Source of the DNA: an uncultured Eggerthellaceae bacterium
GTDB lineage: Bacteria; Actinomycetota; Coriobacteriia; Coriobacteriales; Eggerthellaceae
DNA: 64,000 nt
Direction: 5' to 3'
NCBI GenBank assembly: GCA_910589125.1
Contig: CAJURX010000011.1
Coordinates: 1-64,000 of the forward strand
This document shows positions 41,187 to 50,834 of the stretch, piece after piece (the first letter of the stretch is position 1; each line of letters starts with the position of its first letter). Position numbers and translations under genes: made by a program. The notes beneath the pieces were generated by a model. The model was not told the origin of the DNA. It saw nothing but the letters and a program-made list of their open reading frames with translations, and ran no database searches.

Positions 41187-41813
41187 GTGCGAAAGCTCCT
41201 CCATACGAGCTGGTTCTGCGAAGCGTGCGCGTTGGCGACGTACTTCGTGGCGCTCGTCATCCCCGGGCTCGTGCCCGAGGGCGTGCCTGTGGGCATCCTC
41301 GGATATGCGCTGTTCTTCCTGGCGACTGCGCTCTTCGAGGAAGGGGTGTTCTGCGGCATCATGCTGCGCCTCTTCGACCGGGCGTCCCTTGGTGGGCGCA
41401 GTTCCGACCGCGCACGGTTCGTGCGTGCTGCCCTTGTGACGGCTGTGCTCTTCGGGCTGGCTCATCTGCGCTTCGAGCCTGGCAGCCTTGGAGAGGACGC
41501 GATGCCCGCCATCGGCCTTGGCCTGGCGAAGGCGGTGCAGGCAGCAGCGTTCATGGTGTGCATGACGGCGCTCTATGCTCGGACAGGGAAGCTCGCGGTT
41601 CCCGTGGTCGCGCACTTCGCATTCGATCTTGCTTATTTCGCGGTGCCCTATGGGGCGACCGGAACGCTCCCGCCGTATCCCCTTGCGCTCTCGTTGGACG
41701 CACACCTCCTGTTCCTGATCGTCACGGCGTCCTGCTTCGTAGGAGCGGCTATCGCGTTGCTCAAGGTGGGTTTCTCAGGTACGCCGCGGTGGCGGCAGCG
41801 CGAAGCTGGATAG
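41187..41813 (+). CDS. CPBP-family intramembrane metalloprotease-like protein
   Basis: This membrane protein of about 208 residues has the CPBP (Abi/CAAX-protease) motifs: LFEEGVFCGIMLR in place of EExxxR, FGLAHLRFE, and VAHFAFDLAYF supplying His residues. Such proteins cleave prenylated or bacteriocin-like peptides, or give self-immunity. The start is uncertain: GTG 41187 follows GAAAGG, ATG 41136 has no ribosome site, and a hairpin with AGGAGG sits between (41149-41167). It is a single gene. Confidence 0.75.
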   Translation: MRKLLHTSWFCEACALATYFVALVIPGLVPEGVPVGILGYALFFLATALFEEGVFCGIMLRLFDRASLGGRSSDRARFVRAALVTAVLFGLAHLRFEPGSLGEDAMPAIGLGLAKAVQAAAFMVCMTALYARTGKLAVPVVAHFAFDLAYFAVPYGATGTLPPYPLALSLDAHLLFLIVTASCFVGAAIALLKVGFSGTPRWRQREAG

Positions 41814-41857
41814 CTCTCACGCAGTGCGGTGCGTGCGGTTTGATACCATGCTCCGCT

Positions 41858-42869
41858 ATGCCTTCTCGTGCACGACATATCCCGCCCTGGTTCTATAAGG
41901 CGCTCATGATCTTGGCCACCGCCATCTGGGGGCTGGGCACGGTCGTGGTGAAATCCACCGTGGATGACTTGACGCCATCATGGATCGTGGGCATCCGGTT
42001 CTTGGGGGCGGGCATCCTTCTGGGTGTGCTCATGGCGCCCAAGCTCGTGCGCCGCTTCGACGGCGGTCATGCAAAGGCAGGTGTGGCGCTTGGCATCCTG
42101 CTGTTCCTCTCGTATTGGACGAATACGCTCGGGCTCACTGATACCACGGCATCCAACAGCGCGTTCCTGACCACCTTCTACGTGGTCATCATCCCTTTCC
42201 TTGGCTGGGCGATCACGAAGCGCCGACCGAGCCGATTCACCATCATCGCGGCAGCGCTCTGCATGAGCGGGCTCGGGTTCGTGGCCTATGGGGGGAGCAT
42301 CAGGCTTCAGCCTGCGGTTCGGGGACGTGGTCACGTTGGCATCGGCCTTCTTCCTGAGCTTGCATGTGCTGCTCACGGCGCAAGTGGCGAACGGGCGCTC
42401 CGTCACCGTGCTCACGGTCATCCAGTTCGTGGTCGCGGGTGTCATCGGCATCACGCTCGGAGCCTTCGCGGAACCGATGCCGGACTTCGCATCGTTTCCC
42501 TCTGATACATGGCTCAGCCTGGCATACCTGGCGGTATTCGCCTCATGTGCGGCCTTGCTCCTCCAGAATCTAGGTGTGGCGCATACGGAACCTGCTCAAG
42601 CATCCCTCTTCCTCTCGTTGGAATCCGTGTTCGGGGTCCTGTTCGCTGTGCTGATGTTGGGTGAGATGCCTGCTGGTACGGCATATGTGGGCTTCGTGCT
42701 CATCTTCGCGGGCATCGTGTTCAGCGAATACGTTCCCTTGAAGGTGGAGAGCTGGCGCAGACGGAAGGGCGCTGCGGATCCAGCAGAGGCGTCGGACCCG
42801 ATAGAGCCGCGCTCTGCGGCAGCGGAGGAGCTCTCTGAGATAGAGGAAGCCGACGCCTTCATGCGGTGA
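41858..42869 (+). pseudogene. EamA/DMT transporter split by a G6-run frameshift
   Basis: The first frame from ATG 41858 encodes five or so membrane segments of a DMT permease (WGLGTVVVKSTVDDL, TNTLGLTDTTASNSAFLTTF) up to FVAYGG. The second half (GGASGFSLRFGDVVTLASAF, then GVAHTEPAQASLFLSLE) continues one frame over, to 42869. The switch point is the run of six G at 42290-42295; five G would join the frames seamlessly. The gene is either inactive, phase-variable at the G-run, or a sequencing error. The substrate is unknown. Confidence 0.82.
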
Positions 42870-42971
42870 TGGCGCGGCGCGCGATCCTTTTCAGAATATT
42901 ATTCATCTCTGAAATAAAATCAGTATTTGCTAAAATATTTCAAAAATATGAAACATTTTGAAGGAATGGTC

Positions 42972-44213
42972 ATGGTCAACAGAGAGTCATATCTTGCAAG
43001 GATCAGACCCTTCTACGATGCACAGCTCGTCAAGGTGATCGTCGGGGTTCGGCGCTGTGGGAAGTCTGTCCTCTTGAAGCAGATACGAGATGATCTGTTG
43101 TCTGCCGGTGTCGGAGAGGATCAGGTGACGCTCATCAATTTCGAGCTCTTCGCCAACAAGCACCTTCGCGATGCAGATGCACTGCATGCTCATATCGCAT
43201 CGAGGATGCAAGAGGGTGCGATGCAGTATGTGCTGCTCGATGAGGTCCAGCTCGTTGATGGCTTCGAAGATGTGGTGAATTCGCTGCAGGCAAGTGGATC
43301 TGCAAGCGTGTTCATGACGGGATCCAATTCAAAGCTCCTTGCGGGCGAGATGGCAACGCTGCTCAGTGGACGATACGTCTCATTCCAGGTCATGCCCTTC
43401 ACATTCAATGAGTATCTGCAGTATCAAACGCAGAGAGGTGGGCAGCGAGGCGCTTCGCGTGAGCATGCAGCATCCCCAGAAGAGGAGCTGAGCGAATACC
43501 TTGCGTGGGGAGGCTTTCCCCTCGTATGCGAGCAGGATGACCCTGACTCGCGGGCGGTGGTGCTCGACGACCTCTATACCTCCATCGTGCTGCGGGACAT
43601 CATGGACAGGAATGGCATAGCGAAGGGCGAGCCGTTGCAGAACGTGCTCGATTTCCTGATCGCCAATTCATCGAATCTTGTGAACGGGAAGAAAGTGGCC
43701 GATACGCTCACCAGCAATGGCATGAAGATATCCATGGCAAAGACCTACAGCTACCTCCAATGCATCGAGGATGCCTTCATCGTTTCGTTCGTGGAGCGAT
43801 ACGACATCGCTGGCAAGGCTGCATTGAAATACGAGAAGAAGGCGTTCGCTTGCGATCTGGGATTGTTCCACATGAAGAAGAATCGCAGCAAGAGAGAGCT
43901 TTCCCATGTCGTCGAGACTGTCGTGTTCAATGAGCTAATAGCTCGCGGCTGCAAAGTGTATGTGGGAAAGACCAGGAAAGGTGAGATCGACTTCGTTGTG
44001 ATGCGTGGGGATGAGCGTTGCTACATCCAGGTTGCATATGTGATGCAAGACGAAGAGACGATCGAGCGAGAGTTCGGAGCGTATCGGTATATCGATGATG
44101 CCTATCCGAAGTACGTCATCTCGATGGATCCGATCACGAGCAACATCGATGGGGTGCAGCACCTCAAGCTGATCGACTTCCTCAGGGATGCTTCGCTCTT
44201 GCGCTTCGGGTAG
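42972..44213 (+). CDS. AAA_14/DUF4143 ATPase
   Basis: The 413-residue protein has an N-terminal P-loop (VIVGVRRCGKSVLLKQI), Walker B YVLLDEVQL, sensor FMTGSNSKLL and LSGRYVSFQVMPFTFNEYL, then the DUF4143 winged helix/nuclease-like part (FACDLGLFHM, VETVVFNELIARGCKVYVGK, GEIDFVV). These archaeal/bacterial ATPases are common, and their function is not settled. ATG 42972 is six bases after AAGGA; earlier ATGs (42927, 42948, 42966) fit worse. Upstream DNA is markedly AT-rich and holds TTCAGA (42890) and TCTGAA (42908) as an inverted repeat, unlike neighbours, suggesting recent acquisition. Confidence 0.87.
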   Translation: MVNRESYLARIRPFYDAQLVKVIVGVRRCGKSVLLKQIRDDLLSAGVGEDQVTLINFELFANKHLRDADALHAHIASRMQEGAMQYVLLDEVQLVDGFEDVVNSLQASGSASVFMTGSNSKLLAGEMATLLSGRYVSFQVMPFTFNEYLQYQTQRGGQRGASREHAASPEEELSEYLAWGGFPLVCEQDDPDSRAVVLDDLYTSIVLRDIMDRNGIAKGEPLQNVLDFLIANSSNLVNGKKVADTLTSNGMKISMAKTYSYLQCIEDAFIVSFVERYDIAGKAALKYEKKAFACDLGLFHMKKNRSKRELSHVVETVVFNELIARGCKVYVGKTRKGEIDFVVMRGDERCYIQVAYVMQDEETIEREFGAYRYIDDAYPKYVISMDPITSNIDGVQHLKLIDFLRDASLLRFG

Positions 44214-44425
44214 CCCTTCGCATCGGCAGGTTCTCATCACAGCACTCGATCCGTCCCTCCTCATGCCCTTTGACGGGGCGACTGTGACAAACACCTGACT
44301 TCCTCCCTCTATTCCGGCATTTCTGACAGCGGATGCGCTCCGCTCTCCCTCGTACGCTCTTTCCCATGCTCATGCATCGGAGCGGATCGGCCTGTCATGG
44401 GCCCATTGCCAGCATTGGAGGGAAT

Positions 44426-47107
44426 ATGGGAAAGCAGATCACGACCACCATCAAGACGATGGGGTTCTGCGGTCCATGCACAGCATCGGACCCCGCAGAG
44501 ATCGACGTCGCTGACGGCAAGATCCTGCGCACGCGCCCGTTCAGCTACGTCAAGCACCAGAGCAAGGACGGCCTGAATCCCTGGGTCATCAAGGCCAAGG
44601 GCAAGGAGTTCCCTGCGAAGGAGAAGTCCGAGCTGTCGCCCTTCGCGATCGCGCACAAGCAACGCGTCTACTCCCCGAACCGCATCCTGCATCCCATGAA
44701 GCGCGTGGACTGGGATCCGAACGGAGAGCGCAACCCGCAGAATCGCGGCACATCCACCTATGAGCGCATCAGCTGGGATGAGGCTACGGACATCATCGCC
44801 GCTGAGATCATCCGCATCAAGGACACCTACGGTCTGAATTCCATCCTCGTCCAGTCCGATGGCCATCATCTGGTCAAGACCATCCATGGGCCACGCGGCA
44901 CCGAGGGGCATCTGCTCGATCAGATCGCCATCAAGGAGACTGGCGTGGAGCTGGTGAATGACTTCTGGATGCATGAGGACGCTGGTGCCGTTGAGACCGG
45001 ACGCGTCAAAGGCGGCGGCTACACCATGCAAGCTCGCAACCCTGATAGCTGGGAGGGGTGGTATTGGGGCGCCAAGCATATCTGGGGCCAGGACCCCGTT
45101 GGTGAGGGCGACCAGTACAACCTGTATCACGATGTGGCGAACAATGCGGACTCCGTCCTCTTCTGGGGATGCGACGTGGAGACGACGCCGTGGGGATGGG
45201 GCGGCTGCTTCCCGAGCCGCTACTGCTTCTTCCTGACGGATGTGGGCGTGAAGCAGATCTACATCTGCCCTGATGTGAACTACGGCGCTGCCGTGCATGC
45301 TGACAAGTGGATCCCCATCCTGCCCAATACGGATTCTGCGCTCCAGCTTGCCATCGCATGGGTGTGGATGCAGGAAGGGACCTACGACAAGGAGTATCTG
45401 GAGACGCATGCCATCGGCTTCGATTGGTTCGAATACCACGTGCGCGGCGGGGATGATGGCATAGAGAAGACGCCGGAATGGGCTGAGGGCGAATGCGGTG
45501 TTCCGGCACGGCAGATCAAGGCGCTCGCCCGCCATTGGGCGAAGCACAACGTCTCCATCGCTCACTGCAATGGCGGGTCATTCATCCGCGCGGCCTATAG
45601 CCACGAGCCTGCGCGCTTGGAAGTGGCGCTTCTGGGCATGCAGGCGCTTGGCAAGCGCGGCCGCAATCAGGTGAAGATGATGGAGTGGCAGCTGTTCGGC
45701 CTTCAGAGCCAGATGCCCGCGCCGCGCAGCGAATTCGTCCCGAACCTGAATGACATCCTCTGGCCCTACGCTGCCGACCAGCGTGAATCATTGGTGCCGG
45801 AGACGCTGATCCCGGAGGCGCTGGCGGGCGACTACACCCACGAGCACCCGCTGGAATGGTATGGCGTCACCTGCGCAGGCCTTCCCACCGAAGACCAGTT
45901 CGTGAAGTATCAGTATCCCGTGCCGGGCAGCGAGCGCATCCATATGGTGTGGACCGACTGCCCGAAGTGGACCAGCTCATGGAACGGCGGCAACGAATTC
46001 ATCGACGCTATCCGCACGGATCACATCGAGACGTTCATCGCGCAGCATATCTGGATGGAGGATGACTGCCTGTTCGCGGACATCATCCTGCCCATCAACA
46101 CCAAGATGGAGGAGATGGACATCAATTGCGACATCTCCTCGGGCAATTACAACGTCCTCATGGTCGAGAACCAGTCCATCGAGCCCTTGGGCGAATCGAA
46201 GTCAGACTACGAGAGCACCTTGGAGATAGCCAAGAAGCTCGGCCTGTACGATGAGGTGACGGGCGGCGAGACCATCGAGGACAAGATGCGCCGCGGATTC
46301 GAGGGGTCGGGCGTGCAGGAGCGCATGACCTTCGAGGAGTTCATGGAGAAGGAGTGCTATGTCATCCCCACCGTGAAGGATTGGGAGGATGACAAGGCGG
46401 GGTTCCAGCGCTTCTATGAGGATCCCCTGACCTACCCGCTCACCACGCCATCGGGCAAGATCGAGTACTACTCGCCCCGTCTGGCCGAGCACTTCCCAGA
46501 TGACACAGAGCGACCGCCCTATCCGCACTGGATCAAGGACGGCGACACGCATCCTGATGAGCGCTTGGGCGGTGAGCGCGCGAAGGAGTATCCGTTCCTC
46601 ATGGTGTCCAATCATCCTCATTGGCGCCTGCACTCGCAGATGGATGACTGCACGTGGTTCCGCGAGATACAGACCTGCAAGGTCATGGGTCCTGATGGCT
46701 ATCGGTACGAGCCGGTGTGGATCAATCCGCAGGATGCAAAGCAGCTTGGCATAGAGCACGGGGATATCGTGCGCATCTTCAATGATCGCGGTTGGACCAT
46801 GGGTGGTGCGTACGTCACCGAGCGCATCATGCCGCATGTCGTGCTCCAGGATCACGGTGCGCGCATCGACCCGATCGTCCCGGGCGAGAGCGATCGTGGC
46901 GGAACCAACAACCTGATCTGCCCGAAGGCGATCACCTCCAAGAACTGTGCTGGCGAGGTCACGAGCGGGTACTTGGTGGGCATCGAGAAGGTGGACGTGT
47001 TCGAGCTGGCACGTGAATACCCCGAGGCGTTCAACCGTCCCTATGACGCTGACTTCGGTGTGCTGCAAGGTGCTTGGTTCGACGCAGACGCGTCCGCGTG
47101 CGCATAG
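44426..47107 (+). CDS. Transhydroxylase-like molybdopterin enzyme, large subunit
   Basis: The 893-residue bis-MGD protein lacks the N-terminal four-Cys cluster; only CGPC at 15-18 remains. Segments ERISWDEATDIIAAEIIRIK (113-132), SDGHHLV (144-150), ARNPDSWEGWYWGAKHIWG (203-221) and ESDRGGTNNLICP resemble pyrogallol-phloroglucinol transhydroxylase. In that enzyme, as I recall, the Asp-Ser pair in NPDSWEGW supplies active-site Asp and the Ser ligand of Mo. No Tat signal is present. It is followed 28 bases later by the matching Fe-S subunit. It probably moves or removes hydroxyl groups on polyhydroxylated aromatics; a catechol dehydroxylase is the main alternative. Confidence 0.8.
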   Translation: MGKQITTTIKTMGFCGPCTASDPAEIDVADGKILRTRPFSYVKHQSKDGLNPWVIKAKGKEFPAKEKSELSPFAIAHKQRVYSPNRILHPMKRVDWDPNGERNPQNRGTSTYERISWDEATDIIAAEIIRIKDTYGLNSILVQSDGHHLVKTIHGPRGTEGHLLDQIAIKETGVELVNDFWMHEDAGAVETGRVKGGGYTMQARNPDSWEGWYWGAKHIWGQDPVGEGDQYNLYHDVANNADSVLFWGCDVETTPWGWGGCFPSRYCFFLTDVGVKQIYICPDVNYGAAVHADKWIPILPNTDSALQLAIAWVWMQEGTYDKEYLETHAIGFDWFEYHVRGGDDGIEKTPEWAEGECGVPARQIKALARHWAKHNVSIAHCNGGSFIRAAYSHEPARLEVALLGMQALGKRGRNQVKMMEWQLFGLQSQMPAPRSEFVPNLNDILWPYAADQRESLVPETLIPEALAGDYTHEHPLEWYGVTCAGLPTEDQFVKYQYPVPGSERIHMVWTDCPKWTSSWNGGNEFIDAIRTDHIETFIAQHIWMEDDCLFADIILPINTKMEEMDINCDISSGNYNVLMVENQSIEPLGESKSDYESTLEIAKKLGLYDEVTGGETIEDKMRRGFEGSGVQERMTFEEFMEKECYVIPTVKDWEDDKAGFQRFYEDPLTYPLTTPSGKIEYYSPRLAEHFPDDTERPPYPHWIKDGDTHPDERLGGERAKEYPFLMVSNHPHWRLHSQMDDCTWFREIQTCKVMGPDGYRYEPVWINPQDAKQLGIEHGDIVRIFNDRGWTMGGAYVTERIMPHVVLQDHGARIDPIVPGESDRGGTNNLICPKAITSKNCAGEVTSGYLVGIEKVDVFELAREYPEAFNRPYDADFGVLQGAWFDADASACA

Positions 47108-47135
47108 GCAACAGCGTCCGAGGAGAGGAGACACG

Positions 47136-47942
47136 ATGAAGGCGTTCGTAATCGATATAGACAAATGCAGCGGCTGCCACAACTGCCAGATCGCATGCAA
47201 GGATGAGCACTGCGGGAACGACTGGATGCCCTATGCGGCACCGCAGCCGAACTCCGGCCAGTTCTGGATGCGCGTCAAGCAGAAGGACCATGGGCAAGTG
47301 CCGAAGGTGCGCGTGGAGTACACGCCGTGGATGTGCATGCATTGCGACGAGCCTGCATGCAAGGCAGCGGCACCTGATGCGGTGAGCAAGCGGGACGATG
47401 GCTTGGTGCTCATCGATCCGGTCGCATCCAAGGGCAAGCGCCAGATCGTGGATGCCTGTCCCTACGGTGCCGTGTTCTACAACGAGGATCTGGATATCCC
47501 CCAGAAGTGCACAGGGTGCGCTCATCTGGTGGATGAGGGTGAGATCCCCCATTGCGTCGACCTCTGCGCAACAGGTGCTCTGCGCTTCGGAGATGAGAGC
47601 GAATTCGCCTCAGAGATAGCGGCGGCTGAGACCTTCGACATCAATGGCGCTGGCCCTCGCGTCTACTACCTGAATCTGCCACATCTGTTCATCGGCGGCG
47701 AGGTCTGGGATCCCAAGGCGAATGAGGTCATCGAAGGTGCGCAGGTCACGCTCACGATGCCCGATGGCACGACGCGCACCGCCAGCACGGATGACTTCGG
47801 GGACTTCTGGTTCCGTCGCATCGATGCGGGAACGTACGGGATCAGGATCGAAGCTGCGGGCTTCAAGCCCGTCGAGCGCACGAACATCCAGCTCACGGAC
47901 AGCCTGAATCTGGGGGATTTCCCCTTGGAGACGGCCGAATAG
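47136..47942 (+). CDS. Transhydroxylase-like Fe-S subunit with C-terminal Cna-B-like domain
   Basis: The 268-residue protein has ferredoxin clusters in CSGCHNCQIAC (11-21), CMHCDEPAC, CPYGAVFY and CTGCAHL plus CVDLC, enough for three 4Fe-4S clusters. A beta-sandwich domain follows from about residue 186 (GGEVWDPKANEVIEGAQVTL, DDFGDFWFRRIDAGTYGIRI). The same order of ferredoxin domain and transthyretin/Cna-B-like domain is known from the small subunit of pyrogallol-phloroglucinol transhydroxylase, which supports the call for the large subunit. GGAGAGGAG precedes the ATG at 47136. Confidence 0.85.
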   Translation: MKAFVIDIDKCSGCHNCQIACKDEHCGNDWMPYAAPQPNSGQFWMRVKQKDHGQVPKVRVEYTPWMCMHCDEPACKAAAPDAVSKRDDGLVLIDPVASKGKRQIVDACPYGAVFYNEDLDIPQKCTGCAHLVDEGEIPHCVDLCATGALRFGDESEFASEIAAAETFDINGAGPRVYYLNLPHLFIGGEVWDPKANEVIEGAQVTLTMPDGTTRTASTDDFGDFWFRRIDAGTYGIRIEAAGFKPVERTNIQLTDSLNLGDFPLETAE

Positions 47943-47986
47943 GTCACGCAAGCGCGCCGAAGGTCGCAAGGGAAGAAGGAGGAGAT

Positions 47987-50275
47987 ATGCCACAGGTGCA
48001 TTTCAAGGAGAACGCAGCTTCCGTGGTGGAGACGCTGCCCGACGGCACCACCGTGCACCGCACGTGCTCAGCCGGGATCGGCTGCCATAACCTCGGGTGC
48101 GGCATCAAGGTGCATGTCAAGGATGGCACGATCACCAAGATCGAGGGGGATGAGGAGAACCCGATCACCCAGGGTCGCTTGTGCGTGCGCTGCTTGACGG
48201 CGCTGGACTACGAATATCATGAGGATCGCATCCTCTACCCGATGCGCCGCGCTCGCGAGGATCGTGGGCTGGACCGGTGGGAGCGCATCAGCTGGGACGA
48301 GGCTCTGGATGAGATCATCACGCGCTATCAGCAGACTGTGGAGGAATACGGGATCGGCGCGGTGAGCGTGTGGTGCGGCACGGGACGCGAGGCGAGCCAG
48401 ATCCATTTCCAGATGGCGAATGACGTGTTCGGCACGGTGAACGCCGTGCATCCGAACAGCGGCTGGTCATGCATCGTGCCGCGCATGGCTGCCATGCTCT
48501 GGACCATGGGCAGCTCCTACATCGAAGCCGACAACGCCATCGGCTTCCCTGACCGCTACGATGACCCTCGGTGGGAGTGCCCCAAGCACATGTTGATCTG
48601 GGGGCGCGACCCCCTGCGGTCGAACCCCGACGGGCTCTTCGGTCATTCCATCATCGACATGATGAAGCGCGGCATGAAGCTCATCGTGGCGGACCCGCGC
48701 GTGAACTGGTTGGCAACGCGCGCTGAAGTGCATCTGCAGCTCCGCCCGGGAACGGATGCCGCCTTGGCTCTCGGCCTCTTGAACGTGGTCATCACCGAGG
48801 ACCTCTACGACCATGACTTCGTGGAGCGCTGGACGTATGGCTTCGATCAGCTGGCTGAGCGCGTTGCGGAGTACCCCGTCGATCGCGTGGCGGGCATCTG
48901 CGAGGTGGATGCTGAGGATATCCGCACGGCGGCACGCTGCATCGCGGAGCGTCCGTCCACCCTGTCCATGGGGCTTGCGGTGGACCAGAATCCCAATACC
49001 CTGCAGATCGGCCACGCCCTGCTCTCGCTCTTCGCCATCACGGGGAACATGGACATCCCGGGTGGCTGCTTCATGGGGTTGCCGCCCATCTTCGCGGGCA
49101 TGGCAGAGAACGCGCCTTCCGAGGAGGAGGCGGGGGAGCCGGAGGGGCTTGCGAAGTTCGGTAACATCGGCGTGGAGCCGCTTGGGCATGATCGCTATCC
49201 TGCCATGAGCGCCATCGTCAACACGACGCACCCTGATGCCACGTTGGACGTCCTGGAGACGGATGTTCCCTACAAGATCCATTTCGCCTATCTCTTCGGG
49301 CACAACTCCATCTCCTGCATGGTCCCTCAGCCGAAGCGCTGGCTGGAGGCCATGCGCAAGATCGACTTCGTGGCAGCAGCCGACCTGTTCATGACGCCTA
49401 CGCTCATGGGCGTGGCGGATATCGTGCTGCCCGCGGCCACCTTCTTCGAGAAGGAAGGGTACGTCTCCAACAACAACGCATCGCAGCCGGGTCAGCTGGG
49501 AGCTATCATCCCCTGCATCGAACCGGAAGGTGAATGCCGCGCTGACCTGGAGATCATGCTGGAGCTCCATCGCAGGCTCTATCCCAATAGCACCAAGCCC
49601 GGTTGGGCGTCTCCCTCGGACTTCATCGACGGGCAGCTGTCGAAGATGCGCGGGGTGGATGCCACCTATGATGACCTGTGCGAGCATGTGGTGGGCCAGT
49701 ACGAGATCGAATACAAGAAGTACGAGAAGGGGCTCTTGCGCTCCGACGGCGCTCCGGGATTCAATACGCCCACGGGTCGCATCGAGCTCTATTCCACCGT
49801 GCTCCAGCGCTTGGGCGATGATCCGCTGCCGTACTATCTGGAGCCCAAGTTCAGCAAGATATCCCGTCCTGACCTGGCAGAGGACTATCCGCTCACGGTC
49901 ACTACGGGTGCGCGCCGGTTCACCTCCTTCCATTCTGAGAACCGCCAGATAGAGCGCCTGCGCGAGATCCATCGGTGGCCCACAGCGCTCGTGCATCCAG
50001 CGACCGCGCAGGCATGCGGCATCGAAGATGGCGCATGGATCTGCGTGGAGAACCAGCTGGGACGCGTGCGCATGAAGGCGCAGGTCAGCCCGACCGTCAA
50101 GGAAGATGTCGTGGCATGCGACCACGGATGGTGGTTGCCTGAAGCTGATGCTGAGGACCTCTTCGAGGTATTCGAATACAACGTGAACAACTTGATCCCG
50201 CACGAGGAGAACGGCCCGCTCGGCTTCGGCACGCACTACAAGAGCATGCCGTGCCGCATCTCGGTGGCGGAGTAG
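47987..50275 (+). CDS. Molybdopterin oxidoreductase, large subunit (paralogue 1)
   Basis: The 762-residue enzyme has a 4Fe-4S cluster from Cys in TCSAGIGCHNLGCG and GRLCVRC, WERISWDEALDEI, and SGWSCIVPRMAAM, where the Cys is the probable Mo/W ligand. No signal peptide is present. It is similar in layout to acetylene-hydratase- and catechol-dehydroxylase-related enzymes and to the paralogues at 56587 and 59342. It is 44 bases after the transhydroxylase-like Fe-S gene and 11 bases before its own small Fe-S partner, so all four genes likely form one operon. The substrate is unknown. Confidence 0.88.
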   Translation: MPQVHFKENAASVVETLPDGTTVHRTCSAGIGCHNLGCGIKVHVKDGTITKIEGDEENPITQGRLCVRCLTALDYEYHEDRILYPMRRAREDRGLDRWERISWDEALDEIITRYQQTVEEYGIGAVSVWCGTGREASQIHFQMANDVFGTVNAVHPNSGWSCIVPRMAAMLWTMGSSYIEADNAIGFPDRYDDPRWECPKHMLIWGRDPLRSNPDGLFGHSIIDMMKRGMKLIVADPRVNWLATRAEVHLQLRPGTDAALALGLLNVVITEDLYDHDFVERWTYGFDQLAERVAEYPVDRVAGICEVDAEDIRTAARCIAERPSTLSMGLAVDQNPNTLQIGHALLSLFAITGNMDIPGGCFMGLPPIFAGMAENAPSEEEAGEPEGLAKFGNIGVEPLGHDRYPAMSAIVNTTHPDATLDVLETDVPYKIHFAYLFGHNSISCMVPQPKRWLEAMRKIDFVAAADLFMTPTLMGVADIVLPAATFFEKEGYVSNNNASQPGQLGAIIPCIEPEGECRADLEIMLELHRRLYPNSTKPGWASPSDFIDGQLSKMRGVDATYDDLCEHVVGQYEIEYKKYEKGLLRSDGAPGFNTPTGRIELYSTVLQRLGDDPLPYYLEPKFSKISRPDLAEDYPLTVTTGARRFTSFHSENRQIERLREIHRWPTALVHPATAQACGIEDGAWICVENQLGRVRMKAQVSPTVKEDVVACDHGWWLPEADAEDLFEVFEYNVNNLIPHEENGPLGFGTHYKSMPCRISVAE

Positions 50276-50286
50276 GAGGCGTAGAC

Positions 50287-50625
50287 ATGACCCAATACGG
50301 ACTTCTCATAGACAACGAATACTGCACCGGGTGCCATAGCTGCGAGATAGCCTGCCAGAACGAGCATGGCCTTCCAGGGGATCAGTGGGGCATCAAGGTG
50401 CTGGAGCTCGGCCCCATCAAGCTCTTGGAGGCGAAGAAGTGGGAGTGGCGCTACATCCCCTCGCTCACGAGCTATTGCGACCTGTGCCAGGAGCGCACGG
50501 AGGCGGGCAAGCAGCCGAGCTGCGTGCACCATTGCTTGGCGCAAGCCATCCAGTATGGACCTGTTGATGAGCTGGCGGAGAAGATGGCCGAGAAGGGGTG
50601 CATGGCTTCGCTCCTCATCCCGTAG
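50287..50625 (+). CDS. 4Fe-4S electron-transfer protein (partner of paralogue 1)
   Basis: The 112-residue protein has CTGCHSCEIAC near the N-terminus and CDLCQER followed by CVHHC, giving ligands for two 4Fe-4S clusters. It ends GPVDELAEKM and a short hydrophobic tail. AGGAGGCG precedes the ATG. Very similar proteins follow the other two large subunits (56226, 61769). It should pass electrons to the Mo enzyme encoded just upstream. It has no membrane anchor. Confidence 0.88.
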   Translation: MTQYGLLIDNEYCTGCHSCEIACQNEHGLPGDQWGIKVLELGPIKLLEAKKWEWRYIPSLTSYCDLCQERTEAGKQPSCVHHCLAQAIQYGPVDELAEKMAEKGCMASLLIP

Positions 50626-50684
50626 AGCACGGAGATATGCAGCCTGCGCAGGCAAGAGGTGGCAGCGCGGGCGTCTCAGGCATA

Positions 50685-50709
50685 CAAAACTTACCTTTTT
50701 CCCGATAGG
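50685..50709 (+). promoter_or_regulatory. Shared AACTTAC-C-TTTTT motif before the MFS gene
   Basis: ACAAAACTTACCTTTTTCCC then GATAGG. It matches 59148-59172 and the reverse strand at 59004-58991. It lies 126-150 bases before the MFS start and after the end of the preceding operon, so it is a candidate binding site or promoter element. Confidence 0.6.
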
Positions 50710-50834
50710 CTCCGAACAAGATCGGTAGGCCGTGGGCCTAGATGGGGGAGACGGTCACAGGGAGGAGGTTCTCAGGTTCTGCAAGGAACGGCGCTTCCGA
50801 TCCACATCCTTTTACCATTTGAAAGGGGAAAGAC

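Noticed and set aside
48467..50236. 589-residue open frame antisense to Mo enzyme paralogue 1, and a similar 549-residue frame at 57142-58791
   Set aside because: Both mirror real enzymes with clear motifs on the other strand; no start signals or family sequence.
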